A DNA stretch of 64,000 nucleotides from Poteriospumella lacustris (taxonomy: Eukaryota; Sar; Chrysophyceae; Chromulinales; Dinobryaceae). Positions 23,706 through 34,584 of this stretch are shown in pieces. Position 1 is the first letter of the stretch, and each line of letters begins with the position of its first letter. The notes beneath the pieces were generated by a model. It made no database searches. It was given only the letters and a program-made list of their open reading frames with translations, and was not told the DNA's origin. The position numbers and the translations under genes are program-made. The stretch lies in contig SMOI01000002.1 of the NCBI GenBank assembly GCA_008000375.1, positions 152,035-216,034 on the forward strand. The letters are read 5' to 3'.

Positions 23706-24443
23706 CTACGAATCATTGGGGATAGCAGTGTCGATTGATCCCCCGTCACCCCCTTCATCATTCGCCTCGGATGCCTCTGCATAATTTTCGCCTTCTTGGG
23801 CTTTGTAATCATTGTCAGTGTTTCCAGATTCTCTTCCCGCATCCCATTCTTCGCCTTCCTGATCGGCATTTTCAGCATCGTCATTGGCCGCATCGTTATC
23901 GTGCTCGAGCTTCGATTCCAACAAAGTAAGAATATGCTCGAGTTGGTCCAGTTGAGACTTTCTGGTGATAATATCGTTTTCAATTGCAACAATTGACTCC
24001 TGGGTGGTTGCCATACTGTCCGTGATCTCGCCAATCTTTCGCTTCAAAGAGCTGAGACTACTATGTTGATTAACTTCCGCAGCAACTGTCTCAATCTGAA
24101 TACGGTGCTTTCGGATTTCTTGTTCCTGCTTCAATTCAATCAAAAGCTGGTGTATTTCTTTCCTTGTACAATCAATTTTCTCTTGTACAACACCTTCCAA
24201 ACGATCATACTCGGCAAGTTGGTCAGCGGACGAGCGCAGCAATCGGCATGACTTGTTCAAATCCAAACGGTATACGAAGATTTCTCTCAGAAAGGCTGCA
24301 ACAGCGCTCTTTGCTGATTCGGAAGTGCTAAATGCCTTAAAGTTATTCAACTTCGCGGCACATCGAGCAAGTGATGACGCCTGACCAATAGCAGTATCCT
24401 TGGTTACAAGACGGAGCTCAAGGATTTTGTTATCGAGCGACAT
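23706..24443 (-). CDS. THO complex subunit 7 (THOC7/Mft1)-like protein
   Basis: Probable subunit of the THO/TREX complex, which couples transcription to mRNA packaging and nuclear export. 245 residues from ATG 24443. The pattern fits the family: ILELRLVTKDTAIGQ near the N-terminus, a helical block with AAFLREIFVYRLDLNKS, then a long coiled coil (EYDRLEGVVQEKIDCTRKEI ... EQEIRKHRIQIE ... SQLDQLEHILTLLESKL) and a very acidic tail of about 60 residues (Asp/Glu/Asn/Gly). The frame extends upstream to 24752, but that extension is Ser/Phe/Leu-rich and unlike the family, so the internal ATG is preferred; an extra upstream exon is possible. The length matches the family (about 200-240). Confidence 0.75.
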   Translation of the reverse strand: MSLDNKILELRLVTKDTAIGQASSLARCAAKLNNFKAFSTSESAKSAVAAFLREIFVYRLDLNKSCRLLRSSADQLAEYDRLEGVVQEKIDCTRKEIHQLLIELKQEQEIRKHRIQIETVAAEVNQHSSLSSLKRKIGEITDSMATTQESIVAIENDIITRKSQLDQLEHILTLLESKLEHDNDAANDDAENADQEGEEWDAGRESGNTDNDYKAQEGENYAEASEANDEGGDGGSIDTAIPNDS

Positions 24444-24899
24444 TTGGCGATCAGCAAAACTTCGCAACAACTGTTCGAAGGTGAAGACGACCCAAATGAA
24501 CTGATACGATTGTGATTTACATGCTGTTATTCGTAGCCTGCTGAGCTTGTTTGTTGATGAGGACGACGATGTGACAAAAAATAGTCCGTGACAAGATGTC
24601 GTTCCGAGATAAATTAAATCCGAAATCAGCAAAAGTTCTGCACTGTTTGCTGTTGTGGCGCTGGTGCATCGGCTGGCAAAAATGGACGAGAGATGACTAT
24701 TGCTTGAAAAGAAAGAGAACCGGCCATCAATGCTGTCTGGATAGTGATTCACTTTATCCTCTTTGCTTCATCGTTTTGCTCTGTTCCGATACTTTGCATC
24801 GACCAGCGTTGCAGCTTCTAATCTAGACGCAAAAAGTTATATCGAAGTCTTCTGTTGACACAACAACCTCGCGAAGTTACTTCCCTTGCATCCTGAATC
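24444..24899. promoter_or_regulatory. Divergent intergenic region, THOC7-like gene and mitochondrial uL29m
   Basis: 456 bp between divergent starts. The THOC7 frame remains open leftward through much of it without family similarity, so it is treated as 5' UTR and promoter. No motif is assigned. Confidence 0.4.
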
Positions 24900-25377
24900 A
24901 TGTTCAACATCACCAAGAAATTCATCGCCTCTGTTATCAAGCCGACCGTATTTCCCACACGGAACTTTGGCCGTACATCGTTCGCTGCGGCGGGATTTGA
25001 TGATTTCAAGGACAACACTGATGAAGTCATGTCAGCTGGTCGTGCGTGGACGGCAACGGATCTCCGTAAAAAGGTATGCCCAAGTTTCTGTTTGTGCTTC
25101 CGTTTCTCTGTATAGTCTTATGCTTTCCTGTTTTCAGAGTTTCAATGATTTACATGCTTTGTGGTGGGTCCTTTACAAGGAGAGAAATCTCTTGCTTACG
25201 GCTCGGCATGCGCACAGGCAAAGACTTGTTCCTCTGCCGCCCTTAGAAGAAAACAGATATATCCGAGTAAAGAGATCCATGGCCGCGGTTAAGGTGGTCC
25301 TGAATGAGCGAAAAAGAATCCAGATGTTTCTAAAGCTAGCATCTAAAGAAGAGGCACCGAAGTCCGAGAGCGCCTAA
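24900..25377 (+). CDS. Mitochondrial large-subunit ribosomal protein uL29m (MRPL47 family)
   Basis: Structural protein of the mitochondrial ribosome near the exit tunnel. Exon 1 is 24900-25073, intron 25074-25137 (64 bp), exon 2 is 25138-25377; 137 residues. The N-terminal 25 residues are basic, hydroxylated and free of acidic residues (MFNITKKFIASVIKPTV...RNFGRTS), a plausible mitochondrial presequence. The diagnostic motif is GRAWTATDLRKK joined across the splice to SFNDLHALWWVLYKERNLLL, matching the GRAWTAxELRxKSFxDLHxLW signature of MRPL47. A basic helix follows (RVKRSMAAVKVVLNERKR). Compact compared with animal MRPL47 (about 250 residues). Confidence 0.93.
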
Positions 25378-25578
25378 GCTCGTATTTTCATCTGTAATAG
25401 TTGTCTAAATATTGATTATAGCATCTCCCAACAGAATATTTTCGAAATGGACACTACTTCCGTATTTACAACAGTTCACTGATATTTTTTTGTGGCGAAC
25501 ATCTCCATGATTCAGCAGATACATATATCGATCCAGAAACTCAGATTCATGCTAATTGACCCGCGTAGCCAAACGTTA

Positions 25579-25872
25579 CTATGCTGTCTTTCCCGGTTCG
25601 CTCGGTGAGTTAGTCTGAGGCTTCTTCCCTCCTGGCGTGATTTCTGGTCGCTCTTTAGGCGTAGGTGGAACACTGAGCTCCTCATCAGTTATCATGAAAT
25701 AGTTGTCCAATTTGCGGTAAAAATATCTTTGAAAGGGTGTAAAGATATGTTCATGTCGCCCATGGTCCGCCATCATGGCATGAAACCCAACCAGTGTACA
25801 AGAGTACACGGATATCACTTGAATTGTACGGCCGTACTTAGCATCACCAGGACGAAATAAATTGTTTCCCAT
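25579..25872 (-). CDS. Small unknown protein, 97 residues
   Basis: Not recognised. ATG at 25872. A moderately hydrophobic stretch, IQVISVYSCTLVGFHAMM at residues 17-34, could be one membrane segment; it is followed by a His/aromatic-rich part (HEHIFTPFQRYFYRKLDNYF) and a Pro-rich soluble tail. The length, one possible membrane helix and aromatic/basic flank resemble small organelle-membrane proteins, but that is inference. It is convergent with uL29m (201 bp between stops) and divergent from NBR1. Confidence 0.5.
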   Translation of the reverse strand: MGNNLFRPGDAKYGRTIQVISVYSCTLVGFHAMMADHGRHEHIFTPFQRYFYRKLDNYFMITDEELSVPPTPKERPEITPGGKKPQTNSPSEPGKTA

Positions 25873-26445
25873 GATTCCAATGCAAAAATTTCTTAAACTA
25901 TATCCGACAATACACTCTAGACGCCCAGAAACCTCCTATCTCTATGATCACACAGAAGCGAATTGGTGCCTGAAAAACTCACAGCACTGCAAACTTCAGA
26001 CGGATGAATCACCAGCGCACACTGCCAGCCAACTTCGACGACAACGCAGTAGAAACCTCTGCTATTCACCGAAACCAGACAATGAAAGTGAATGTGACGA
26101 TAATATCGTCGACAAATAAGTAACATTCATCATGTGTGTGTGAGGAGTTTGTCTCATATGCCCAGACTCCCAGGTATTCCAAGTCCCACCAGATGTGGTC
26201 TGCCAGCCACAAAGAACGTTCTTTGTGGACAAATTTACCGGCAAACTTCTTATTTTTTGTGACCCTGCTCTCGGAGTTTCGCCTTCGTCTCTCCCAGCAA
26301 TCGCACAGCTTCGAAAAGAACTCTTATCCCACGCTCGATGCTTTGATCGATGCGGTTGAAAAATCACAATTGAAATAAATTACTTTACAGTGAGGTAAAG
26401 GAATAATTTCCACAACGATTTTCGAAAGCGATTTCAAGCAATAAA
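25873..26445. other. Intergenic region upstream of NBR1-like gene, possible unresolved short exon(s)
   Basis: 573 bp that should include the promoters of the NBR1-like gene and the small minus-strand gene. The plus strand has an open frame of about 80 codons ending at 26378 (last residues YPTLDALIDAVEKSQLK) and another frame from about 26150 to 26350 reading FVDKFTGKLLIFCDPALG. Both have coding-like composition, and possible GT/AG sites lie between them, but I could not assemble a convincing spliced gene. Confidence 0.3.
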
Positions 26446-28269
26446 ATGACAACTGTCAAAGTCTCGTACGGGTCTGAAACCCGCCGCATTACCCTTGGTT
26501 CGGAGGAGTCACGAGGATGGTCTTCTTTCACCGGGTTTGTGGGAACCGTCAAAAGTCTTTTTCCCCAATTAAGCAACAAGAATGTTTCATTGGTGTGGTT
26601 TGATGAGGAAGGCGATAAAATCACTGTCTCCAGTGAAGCGGAGTTTCAAGAAGCAGTACGCTTCATGAAACCCTCTTCTGCCGGAAAACAGTTACTTCGC
26701 TTTGAGATTCTTCCATCTTCGGAGGGATCTTCAAAGGGAAATGCTTCTTTTGAAGTTGTAGTCCATCGAGGAATCACTTGTGACGAATGTCACATGTCTC
26801 CCATTCGTGGCATTCGCTACAAGTGCACTGTCCGAGATGACTACGACCTCTGTGAAACTTGCGAGGCGAAGCAAGTGCAACCTTATCCTATGGTTAAGAT
26901 TGTTAATCCATCCCATGCTCCGGCGACCCTGATTTACGCCTTCCGTGACCAGGAGGAGCGTGGTCAAGGTGGTTGCCCTTGGCGCCGTGGAGGATGCAGA
27001 CGTTTCGGTGCTCCCGCGGCCCCATGTGCTGCTGCCGCTGCTGCTCCAGCTGCTGCACCTCAGGCTGCGGGACCAACTGGACCAGCATGCCCAACTCGCC
27101 CTTGCCAAGCGCAGTCTGAGGAAACTCCTCGTTGGAAGGCGCGTTGGGATCGTAGACAGGAACGTTGCGGACGTCGCTTGAACGAAGCGGTCGCTCCTTT
27201 CGTTGCTGCCTTCGACAAAATGGTGCAAAACCCGAGCTCTATTGGAACTGATGGTGCTGGGGACGTTGCCAAGGCTTTCACTGAAGCTGTTCAAGGCCTG
27301 TCTGGTGTTGTCGCAGTCGCACTCGGCTCTGAGGATGAGTCCCCCGCCGCTGCGCCTTCCACCAAGGAGGCTCAAGAGGCTTTGGAGGAGCAATTGATGC
27401 AGGAAGCGTTGCAAGAGTCGATTTTGCTTCATGAGGTGTCTACCGCGTTTGCTGGAGTGGAAAGCAACAATGTGGAGACCTCCTCTACCGCAACTGCTGC
27501 TGCTGTTGCAGTTGCAACTCCTGCCCCTGCACCAGCTCCTGTTGTGTCTGCGACGCCTTTGCCCAAGCCCGCGTTGCGTTTCATCAACGATGTGTCTTTC
27601 GTTGACGGTACTGCTGTTCAACCGGGTGCTTCGTTCCGCAAGGTTTGGCGCGTTCGCAATGATGGAACGCACGCCTGGCCTGCTGACGTGGTGCTTGTGT
27701 CTGCCGGTGGAGACCTTATGTGCACCGAGGACATGAAGGAAACTCTCCCTGTCTTGGCTGTTGGCGAGGAGCGTGATATTGGTGTGGACTTGCGAGCGCC
27801 GTCAAAGCCGGGATTGTACACTGGTTACTTCCGTGCTCAGACCAAGGAGAAGCAATTCTTCGGCCATCGTTTGTGGGCTACGGTCTTGGTCTCCGAGCCA
27901 CCTGCAGTTGTCCCTCCCGTTGTTCCTGACGTAATCGTTGAGACAGTCGAGGAAGAATGGACTAACGTTGGATCGTCCGCGTCGTCGCCGGTGGCTAATG
28001 AGCCCGTTGTGGCGACCGCCGCCCCAGCGTCTGCAGCGCCCGCGCCTGCGCCTGCTACCGCTTCTCCTGCCCCTGTTCAGCCTTTGCATTTGCTCTGGCG
28101 CAAGGAGTTGGCGATCCTCGCGGACATGGGATTCGTCGATGCCGATGTGAACGTTCCGCTGTTGCGTCGCCACCTGAACGACTCTCCTGTCGTCTTGCGG
28201 GGTGATCGCGACGCCGTCCCTGACGCGCAGGGAATGCAGCGTGTGATCACCGATCTCTTGACCATGTAA
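26446..28269 (+). CDS. NBR1-like selective-autophagy receptor (PB1-ZZ-FW-LIR-UBA)
   Basis: Cargo receptor linking ubiquitinated material to Atg8 on the phagophore. Single exon, 607 residues. PB1 at 1-85 has a conserved Lys5 on the first strand and the acidic OPCA motif WFDEEGDKITVSSEAEF, so homo-oligomerisation is possible. The ZZ finger at about 107-150 has CDEC, YKC and LCETC but lacks one Cys and the His pair of the second zinc site. An Ala/Pro/Cys/Arg-rich linker follows, then the NBR1-specific FW (Ig-like) domain at about 373-485, starting KPALRFINDVSFVDG, with FRKVWRVRNDGTHAW. A candidate Atg8-interacting motif EEEWTNV (Trp505, Val508) is followed by an Ala/Pro linker and a C-terminal UBA domain (KELAILADMGF...LLRRHLND). 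The order of parts matches animal and plant NBR1. A Cys-rich, low-complexity stretch at about 175-250 is of unknown use. Confidence 0.93.
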   Translation: MTTVKVSYGSETRRITLGSEESRGWSSFTGFVGTVKSLFPQLSNKNVSLVWFDEEGDKITVSSEAEFQEAVRFMKPSSAGKQLLRFEILPSSEGSSKGNASFEVVVHRGITCDECHMSPIRGIRYKCTVRDDYDLCETCEAKQVQPYPMVKIVNPSHAPATLIYAFRDQEERGQGGCPWRRGGCRRFGAPAAPCAAAAAAPAAAPQAAGPTGPACPTRPCQAQSEETPRWKARWDRRQERCGRRLNEAVAPFVAAFDKMVQNPSSIGTDGAGDVAKAFTEAVQGLSGVVAVALGSEDESPAAAPSTKEAQEALEEQLMQEALQESILLHEVSTAFAGVESNNVETSSTATAAAVAVATPAPAPAPVVSATPLPKPALRFINDVSFVDGTAVQPGASFRKVWRVRNDGTHAWPADVVLVSAGGDLMCTEDMKETLPVLAVGEERDIGVDLRAPSKPGLYTGYFRAQTKEKQFFGHRLWATVLVSEPPAVVPPVVPDVIVETVEEEWTNVGSSASSPVANEPVVATAAPASAAPAPAPATASPAPVQPLHLLWRKELAILADMGFVDADVNVPLLRRHLNDSPVVLRGDRDAVPDAQGMQRVITDLLTM

Positions 28270-28766
28270 AAAGCGTCGAGAAGCTCTGCATTGCCCAAGT
28301 GCCCCCATATCCAGTACCCCCCCCCCCATCAAGATACGCATGCCATGGATTTTCACGTACAGAAACAAGTTCCCCCCGAAGAAACAACTTCTCATCGCTG
28401 TTTTGCAAAGCCACCGTAAACGAAGCCATTTGCTTACCGGTGCTTTCTTTCAGACATCGCGATTTTATCGCCTCCCTAACGTCCTAACTTACTGACCACA
28501 CCCCAACCCCCGTCAGCCTTTGCTCGCTTTGATTGTTTGTTTTTTCAACGTTTATAGTTAATGCGCGGAATGATTGTTGTGCGGGTGTATGCATGCTACA
28601 GAGTAGACAGAACTAGGATCGACATTGACAGACATCAGTGGCAGAGGTCGGATCACACAGATAGATGAGCCACAGGCTGTTGTGGACTCAAACTGAACAA
28701 AAAAAATATGGGAAAAAGCAAAAAGAACACGAGAGACGACAGCGTCGACGTGGCCCACGCTGCTGC

Positions 28767-28811
<45 letters not shown>

Positions 28812-28829
28812 AGCCGCTGCTGCTGCTGC
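28270..28829. other. Convergent 3' intergenic region
   Basis: 560 bp between the NBR1-like stop and the stop of the WD/TPR gene on the other strand. It holds a C-run at 28317-28327 and a long CTG/GCC repeat (separate entry) directly after the WD/TPR stop. No gene is seen. Confidence 0.5.
28759..28829. repeat. Compound CAG/CGG trinucleotide repeat in the 3' UTR of the WD/TPR gene
   Basis: Read on the mRNA strand, the stop codon (28832-28830) is followed at once by four GCA/CAG-type units, then about 15 CGG units with one interruption, then further CAG-type units. The tract is about 71 bp and untranslated. Confidence 0.9.
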
Positions 28830-31800
28830 TCAGAGAGTGATGGGGCGCGTCTCGTCCTCACCCCCGAACATGCGGCTATAGGCCCGCATTTCTCGCTTGC
28901 GCTGTTGTTCCAAGGCACGCTTGGCCTCTTGGAGCTTCTTCGCGATGGCCGCATCCTTCGGCTGCAACGTGGCGGCTTCCTGGAACGAGTGAATGGCTTG
29001 TTCGTACAAATGCAAGTGCATGGCACAGGTACCCCGCCGGAAATACAACTTGACATCGATCCGTGCAGCGTCCAGCCCCAAGACCCGGGCGAACTGGAAG
29101 GCATCTTCACAGACGTACAGTCCATCTTGATACTTCTCCATCGCAACAAACGTCGCCGCCAAATTGCTGTAGATCGTCAACATCAACTCGACCAAATGCG
29201 TATCGTAGATGTACGTCATCAACGCGTAGGCCTCTCGATGAAGATGTTCGCCCATCGCTGGGTGAAGGTCCCATCGCAAATAGTCGTCGGTGGTTTCGAA
29301 TTGGATCGTCGTCGTCGTCGATGTCGATGGGTCGAGGTCGTCGCCACTGAGGTCGTCGTCACTGCGGTCGTCGTCTTCCTTCGCGTCGGCCTCGACGATG
29401 TCGTCGTTGGTTTTTTCGTCGATGGTATCGGGGAGGATCGTGCGTACGAATCGCAACGGCGACGAGCCCGGTGGGGTAAACGATGGCGAATGGACACGCG
29501 GCTTCTTCGCGTCGTGTCGATCTTCGTCGTCGATGAGAGCGTCCCGATCGGATTCAGCGGCTGGCATCGCCAACGCCGCTGGAACCGATACCGATGCCAA
29601 CGCAACATCAGCAGCAGCGGCAGATGCGTCGCTGTCAGCAGAAGCACCTTCAACGGGCGGCGTCGACTCCTCCGCGGGGACCAAGTCGCCCACGGCAGAT
29701 CCACCAGCAGCGGCATCACCATCGCCAGGGACACCATCGTCAGCAGCCATCGTTTCGACGGGGGTCTCGGACGCCGCCGCCTCCTCCTTCGTCACCGCAT
29801 CAGCTGCGGCAGCTGCAGCAGCTGTGACGTCGACAGAAGCGGCTGCTGTGGGAGGCTGTGGGTGTCGTTGATTCGCACGTTCCCGTCGCTGCTCACGACG
29901 ACGTCGCCATTGGCTACGGAGCATCTTTCGCGTCTCGGGGTCGTACAACGAGATCCCACGGAACCATTGCTTGCAGTCGTCCTGCAGGGCCCAGGCATCG
30001 TTCTCTGCGTCTTCGGGGTGCACCGTCAACGCCTGCAGCCTCTCTCGGAGACTCGCTGGCGGCGGGGGCGACGACGATGATGTCGCCTTCGCAGTCGTCG
30101 TCGTCGTCGTCGTCGATGAGGCTGGATCAGTAGCCGTGGCGGCCTCCGGTGCACTCGCCGAGCGGGTAGCGGTGGCCATGACAATGCGACGACCCGCTTC
30201 GTCCGACACGGCGATCTCCCGCAGCGGCCGCTGCTGCTCCGCGGGTGGTGGCGGTGGAGGAGGAGGCCGTGCACCGCCACACTGGCCACACGCCTCTGCC
30301 TCGTTGCCGCCGTCGTCGTGGTGACCACCTGCAGCGGCCGCTGTAGCGTTCTTCTCGCCGCCGTCGCTGTCGCCGTGGCCGTCCCCTTCATCGTCTGCAT
30401 CGCCGGCATCGCCGGCATCAGTGTCGAGGTTCGTTCGTGTGGTACGTTGACCTTCTCCATCATCGACGGCGGCAGCGGCCGTGTTGGCGACGGCGGCTGT
30501 CTGCTCGCCTCGGGCATTGCGGCGGCTGAGCCACACGTTGCTGTCTCCGTCATCGTCAACGACGTCGTTGTCATCGCCGCCATCGTCGTCACCGTCGTCT
30601 GCATCGGACGATTCCAACTCCGACGAGACCGGCGACGTCTCACTGCGAACGAGACGGTGCGGTCCCTGCGGATGCAACGTCACCTTCCGCCAATAACGAC
30701 GGCTGATGCGACGCATGTGACGACGTCGTGAGGCGTCGTGTTTGGCTAGGAGCACGTCCTTTCGTTCGAGGCCGAATTCGGGCGCAAAGAAGCGTGCGAT
30801 GTTGCCCTGCAGAGCGTTGTCGTCGATCTCGCTGTCTTGGTTCGTCACTGGTGGGTCCTCCTCCGCCGCCGACCGACCGCTCGGTGCTTGACGTCGAGCC
30901 GCGGCGTCACCGGCCGCCGCCCCCGTCGCCGTCGCACCCGCCGTCGTCGCCCCCGCTGCCGCCGTCGCCCGTGGCCGTCGTACACGACGACGAGGGCGGT
31001 CCGACGAGGAAGTCGAGGCACTCGCTGCTGCGGCGGCGGCGGTAGCGGCCGCACGGGCTGCTGCAGCTGCGCCGACCGACACTTGAAAGATGCCCGCCCG
31101 CTGCAGCACCTGGGCCGCGGTCTGCCCCGTGTGGCCCTCCTCGTCGTCGCCACTGCCGTCGCCGTCGTCGTCAGCAGCAGACAGCCCGTGGCTGTAGCGT
31201 CGCAACAGCTCGCGTACGGCCGGTGCCGCTTCGGGATGCGCGCGTAAGAATGCATGCGCATCGACACCGCCCATCATTTGACTCGCCGCGACGCGTAAAC
31301 CCATCGCGACATCGTCGTCGTCCGCATCGTCGCTGTCGCCGCGCAACAGACCCAAATCATCGTCGTCGCCCTCGTCCTCTTCGTCGTAGTCCTCTTCGGA
31401 GTCGTTCATCGCTTCGTCCTCGTCCACGTCGTCGTCAGCGTCCACCGCCGAGGACGACGCCGTCGACCACACCGTGTCCCCGGCACTGCCGCCGCTCCCA
31501 CTGGACCCGCTGCCGCTACTCGCGGTGCTCGACGCGGCAGACGATGGGCCACTGTCGGTGTCCATGGCACCGCTGCTGCTGCTCGCGGTGGCTAACGCTG
31601 CAGACGCGACGGTGCTGTCGTTCTCGTCATCGAAGCCACCGCTGCCGCTGCCGCTGCCGCCAGGCGCTGTTGGCTCCGCAGCTGTCGCTGTCGCTGTCGC
31701 TGTACCCGCCGCTGTCGCTGCCGACGGTGCCGACGGTGCCGACGGCGCGGGGCCCAATCGCAGACGCTCGCGGTCGACCGGGATGCCCAATCGCTCCAAC

Positions 31801-34584
31801 TCCGCGGCCATTTGCAGACGCTGGCGACGACTCAACGACTCCACCGTACTGAACGGGCTCTTCTTCACTTGTGGCGCGTGCAGATCATACAACGGCCGCG
31901 GCAGGCGCCGCAAGCGCTCGTCGTGGGACAGTTTCGTCCACGTTTCCATCGGGACGTTGTCCCGTACGGCCATCGACGACAGCTACAGAGAACGAGAGAG
32001 AGAGAGAGACACACACACGGAGAGGCACGCACACACGTTACCACGAGCACAGCGAAACGGCGAAACAGCGAACCAGCGAATAAAACAGACAACGTACCGA
32101 CTTCACCAGTCGCAGCTGCAGCACATACTCCACATAGCGTTGCGCCTTGCAATAGAAGAAATGCGCATGGGCATAGTCCTTGTTGCGAAAGGCGCGCGAC
32201 CCGATGGCTTTGGCTTCTTCGGCGGTGCGGCAGAGATCCAAGACGGGCAGAAACAAGAAGTTGAAGAGTTTCGCCCGCTGTTTGTCCAGTCCGCGGAAGG
32301 GGAAGTACGAGAAATAGTCCATCGATTGGCCGACGAGCGTCGACGTGCGCATTTCGGCGATGATCCAAAACCGACGCAACAAACGCTGCCAAAAGGCGTT
32401 GGGCTTCGATTGCCACGGGCGCCAATGCTTCACGGTCGAGAACACGTAGTCTGCCATCATTCTACACAGCGAGAGGAGGAGGAAGAAGAGGAGAAGAGGT
32501 GAGAGGGGGGTGAAGGGTGAGAGCAGACGCGTCGACAGAGACAGAGAGGGAAACGTACTTGGCACTGACGCTTTGGCGCAAGCTTAAATGCAACGCATCG
32601 GACGGCATATAGGCGCCATAATCCTGTTGGAAATACTCTTGAAACCGCTCTTGGGACCGCGCAGGCAGCACCACATCCAAGCCCACTTTGCATTGGCGCA
32701 AGATCAACGCCGTACTCACGTAGTCCCAGGCGAAGACGACGATGTGCTTCACCTCGGGACGCTCCAAGAAGTCCGGCAACACGATACCGATGCTTTTCTA
32801 GGGATATACAGGACAACACACGTCAAGCGCCCACCTCCATCACAACACAGGGTGCGGCTCAGAACGTACCTTCGTCTCCTCCAACAGATGCGGCAAGGAC
32901 GCCAACGAACAATACGGCGATCGAATCCGCGACGAGGTCAAGCTCTGCGACAAGGAGAGTCGTGTATACCGACTGCGATCCCGGGGTCCTTCGTGACGAC
33001 ACAGTTGATACCGACGGTTCCCCGCCGTGACGGTCTCCCCATCGCTCCCGACGATGTCTCGATCTGGATCACGGACCGCCCACAGCTTCGCCGTGGAATC
33101 AATGCCATAACTCACCAACATCAAGTCATGGGGATGGGGAGCGGCACCATTGCAGGTACGCGTATCGGCCTTGAGAATGTTGAGGACAGGGCAGGTAATG
33201 GCATCGAGCCAATGGTCCTGGTTCCCATCTCGCACTCGCATACCGGGCACAGAACGTGGCGACGACGTCCAGATCCACATGTGACCCGTATCGGAACCCG
33301 CCACCACAAATTCATCCCGTTGACCAAAGAAACTCACCGATTTCAAAAACGTTGCGTGATTCGCATGGCCCCCAATGATCGAGCGGCAGCCGAGGCAGTG
33401 GTGGTCGTTGTCGTCGTAGAAGTCAAACGTATAGATTTGATCGTTTTGAAAACTGGCCACAAAGCGTTGCCCGTTCTTCGACATATCCAGCCCCGAGATT
33501 GAGGCGATACGATGTGCTCGGATCCCTTCGACTTTACGGACGGAATCTTTCAAATCACTCATGGGATGCGTCGTGGACAAGCCATACGGATGGGTCAACG
33601 TTGACTGTTGAAACGCCTGGTAAATATTCGCATGATCCCGGTCCGAGGTGTTCATTGGAAATAAAGGTGACCACAACTTCACAAAGCTATTGATAGGGGC
33701 GGTCGTAGAACCGCCACCACCACCGCCACCGGTGCGGCCATCAGACATGCGCATTTCCGAGGAAGACGCCAATCGCAAGTCCAACAGTCCCACCGTGTAT
33801 CCTTGACCCCCGACAATCAAATGCGGTGCCGAATAGGTATGGTTTTGAAGGATAGCCTTCACAGAGCCTGGTTCGGACCATTGTGGTACCGATTTGAAGA
33901 ACGGATTCGCACGCGAAAAGGCGCGATAGACTTGTGTACCATGATGGAAGATCTTCTCGCTTTGTCCGGTGCGCAAATCAATGCGATAGATTCCTGATGA
34001 TTCTTCGGCGGTGTAGATCACTTTGGGTTGGTCTTGATCGATGTGAAACATGTGTCTACAGCAGGAGAATGAATACATACGGCTCACGGTGAACAACACT
34101 GATCATCATGAGCGAGCGCCAGTCGCAAGGGTCCGTCTTACATCATGTCGTCCGAACTGCGTAATAACTCGCCAACATTTCGCTGCGTGGCATGATTCGA
34201 TCGCAGCGTTCCGTCCGCTGCACACGAGTAGTACACTTCCGGATCCAACGGGTCAAAATCGACGTAGAAAATGTTGCTGCGATGTCGCGTGCGAATGGTT
34301 TTCTTGAGCACCACGTTCTCCACGTCGTGTGTCAGTGACCAATATTTAATCTCCCGATCATCGCTACCACTGAGGAAACCTTGCCCACTGGGGTGCCATT
34401 TGACAATGTTGATGCACCCATCGTGGACAATTTTCGCTTTCGTGCGATCCAAGTCACGAATGCGTTCCAAACTAAAGCCCAGCACTTTGGTGAGACGATA
34501 GTTGGGTACAATTTCTCGATTCATTAAAATCTCCCATTCTGAATACGCTTTGTAGGCTTGAAATCCTCCGATGTAGGACGGCAT
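28830..34584 (-). CDS. WD40/TPR protein of the WDTC1/DCAF type with a huge low-complexity insertion
   Basis: Likely substrate receptor of a CUL4-DDB1 ubiquitin ligase, inferred from similarity to WDTC1/DCAF6/DCAF8. Five exons: 34584-34142, 34055-32870, 32797-32559, 32461-32098, 31982-28830; introns 86, 72, 97 and 115 bp; all junctions keep frame, giving 1794 residues. The WD40 part (about 1-540) has HDGCINIVKWHPSGQGFLSG, TRHRSNIFYVDFDPLDP, IYRIDLR, VGLLDLR and, near its end, FVVAGSDTGHMWIW and LMLVSYGIDSTAKLWAVRDP, matching the last two WDTC1 blades. TPR1 is in exon 4 (TAEEAKAIGSRAFRNKDYAHA). TPR2 and TPR3 are at the C-terminus (IYSNLAATFVAMEKYQDGLY and KLYFRRGTCAMHLHLYEQAI). Between them lies about 900 residues rich in Ala, Asp, Ser and Thr with acidic runs. 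The start is the first in-frame ATG; an upstream exon is possible. Confidence 0.88.

Noticed and set aside
28665-32502. Arg/Ser/Thr-rich plus-strand frames opposite the WD40/TPR low-complexity region
   Set aside because: They mirror GC-rich repeats of the sense strand and carry homopolymer-type sequence only.
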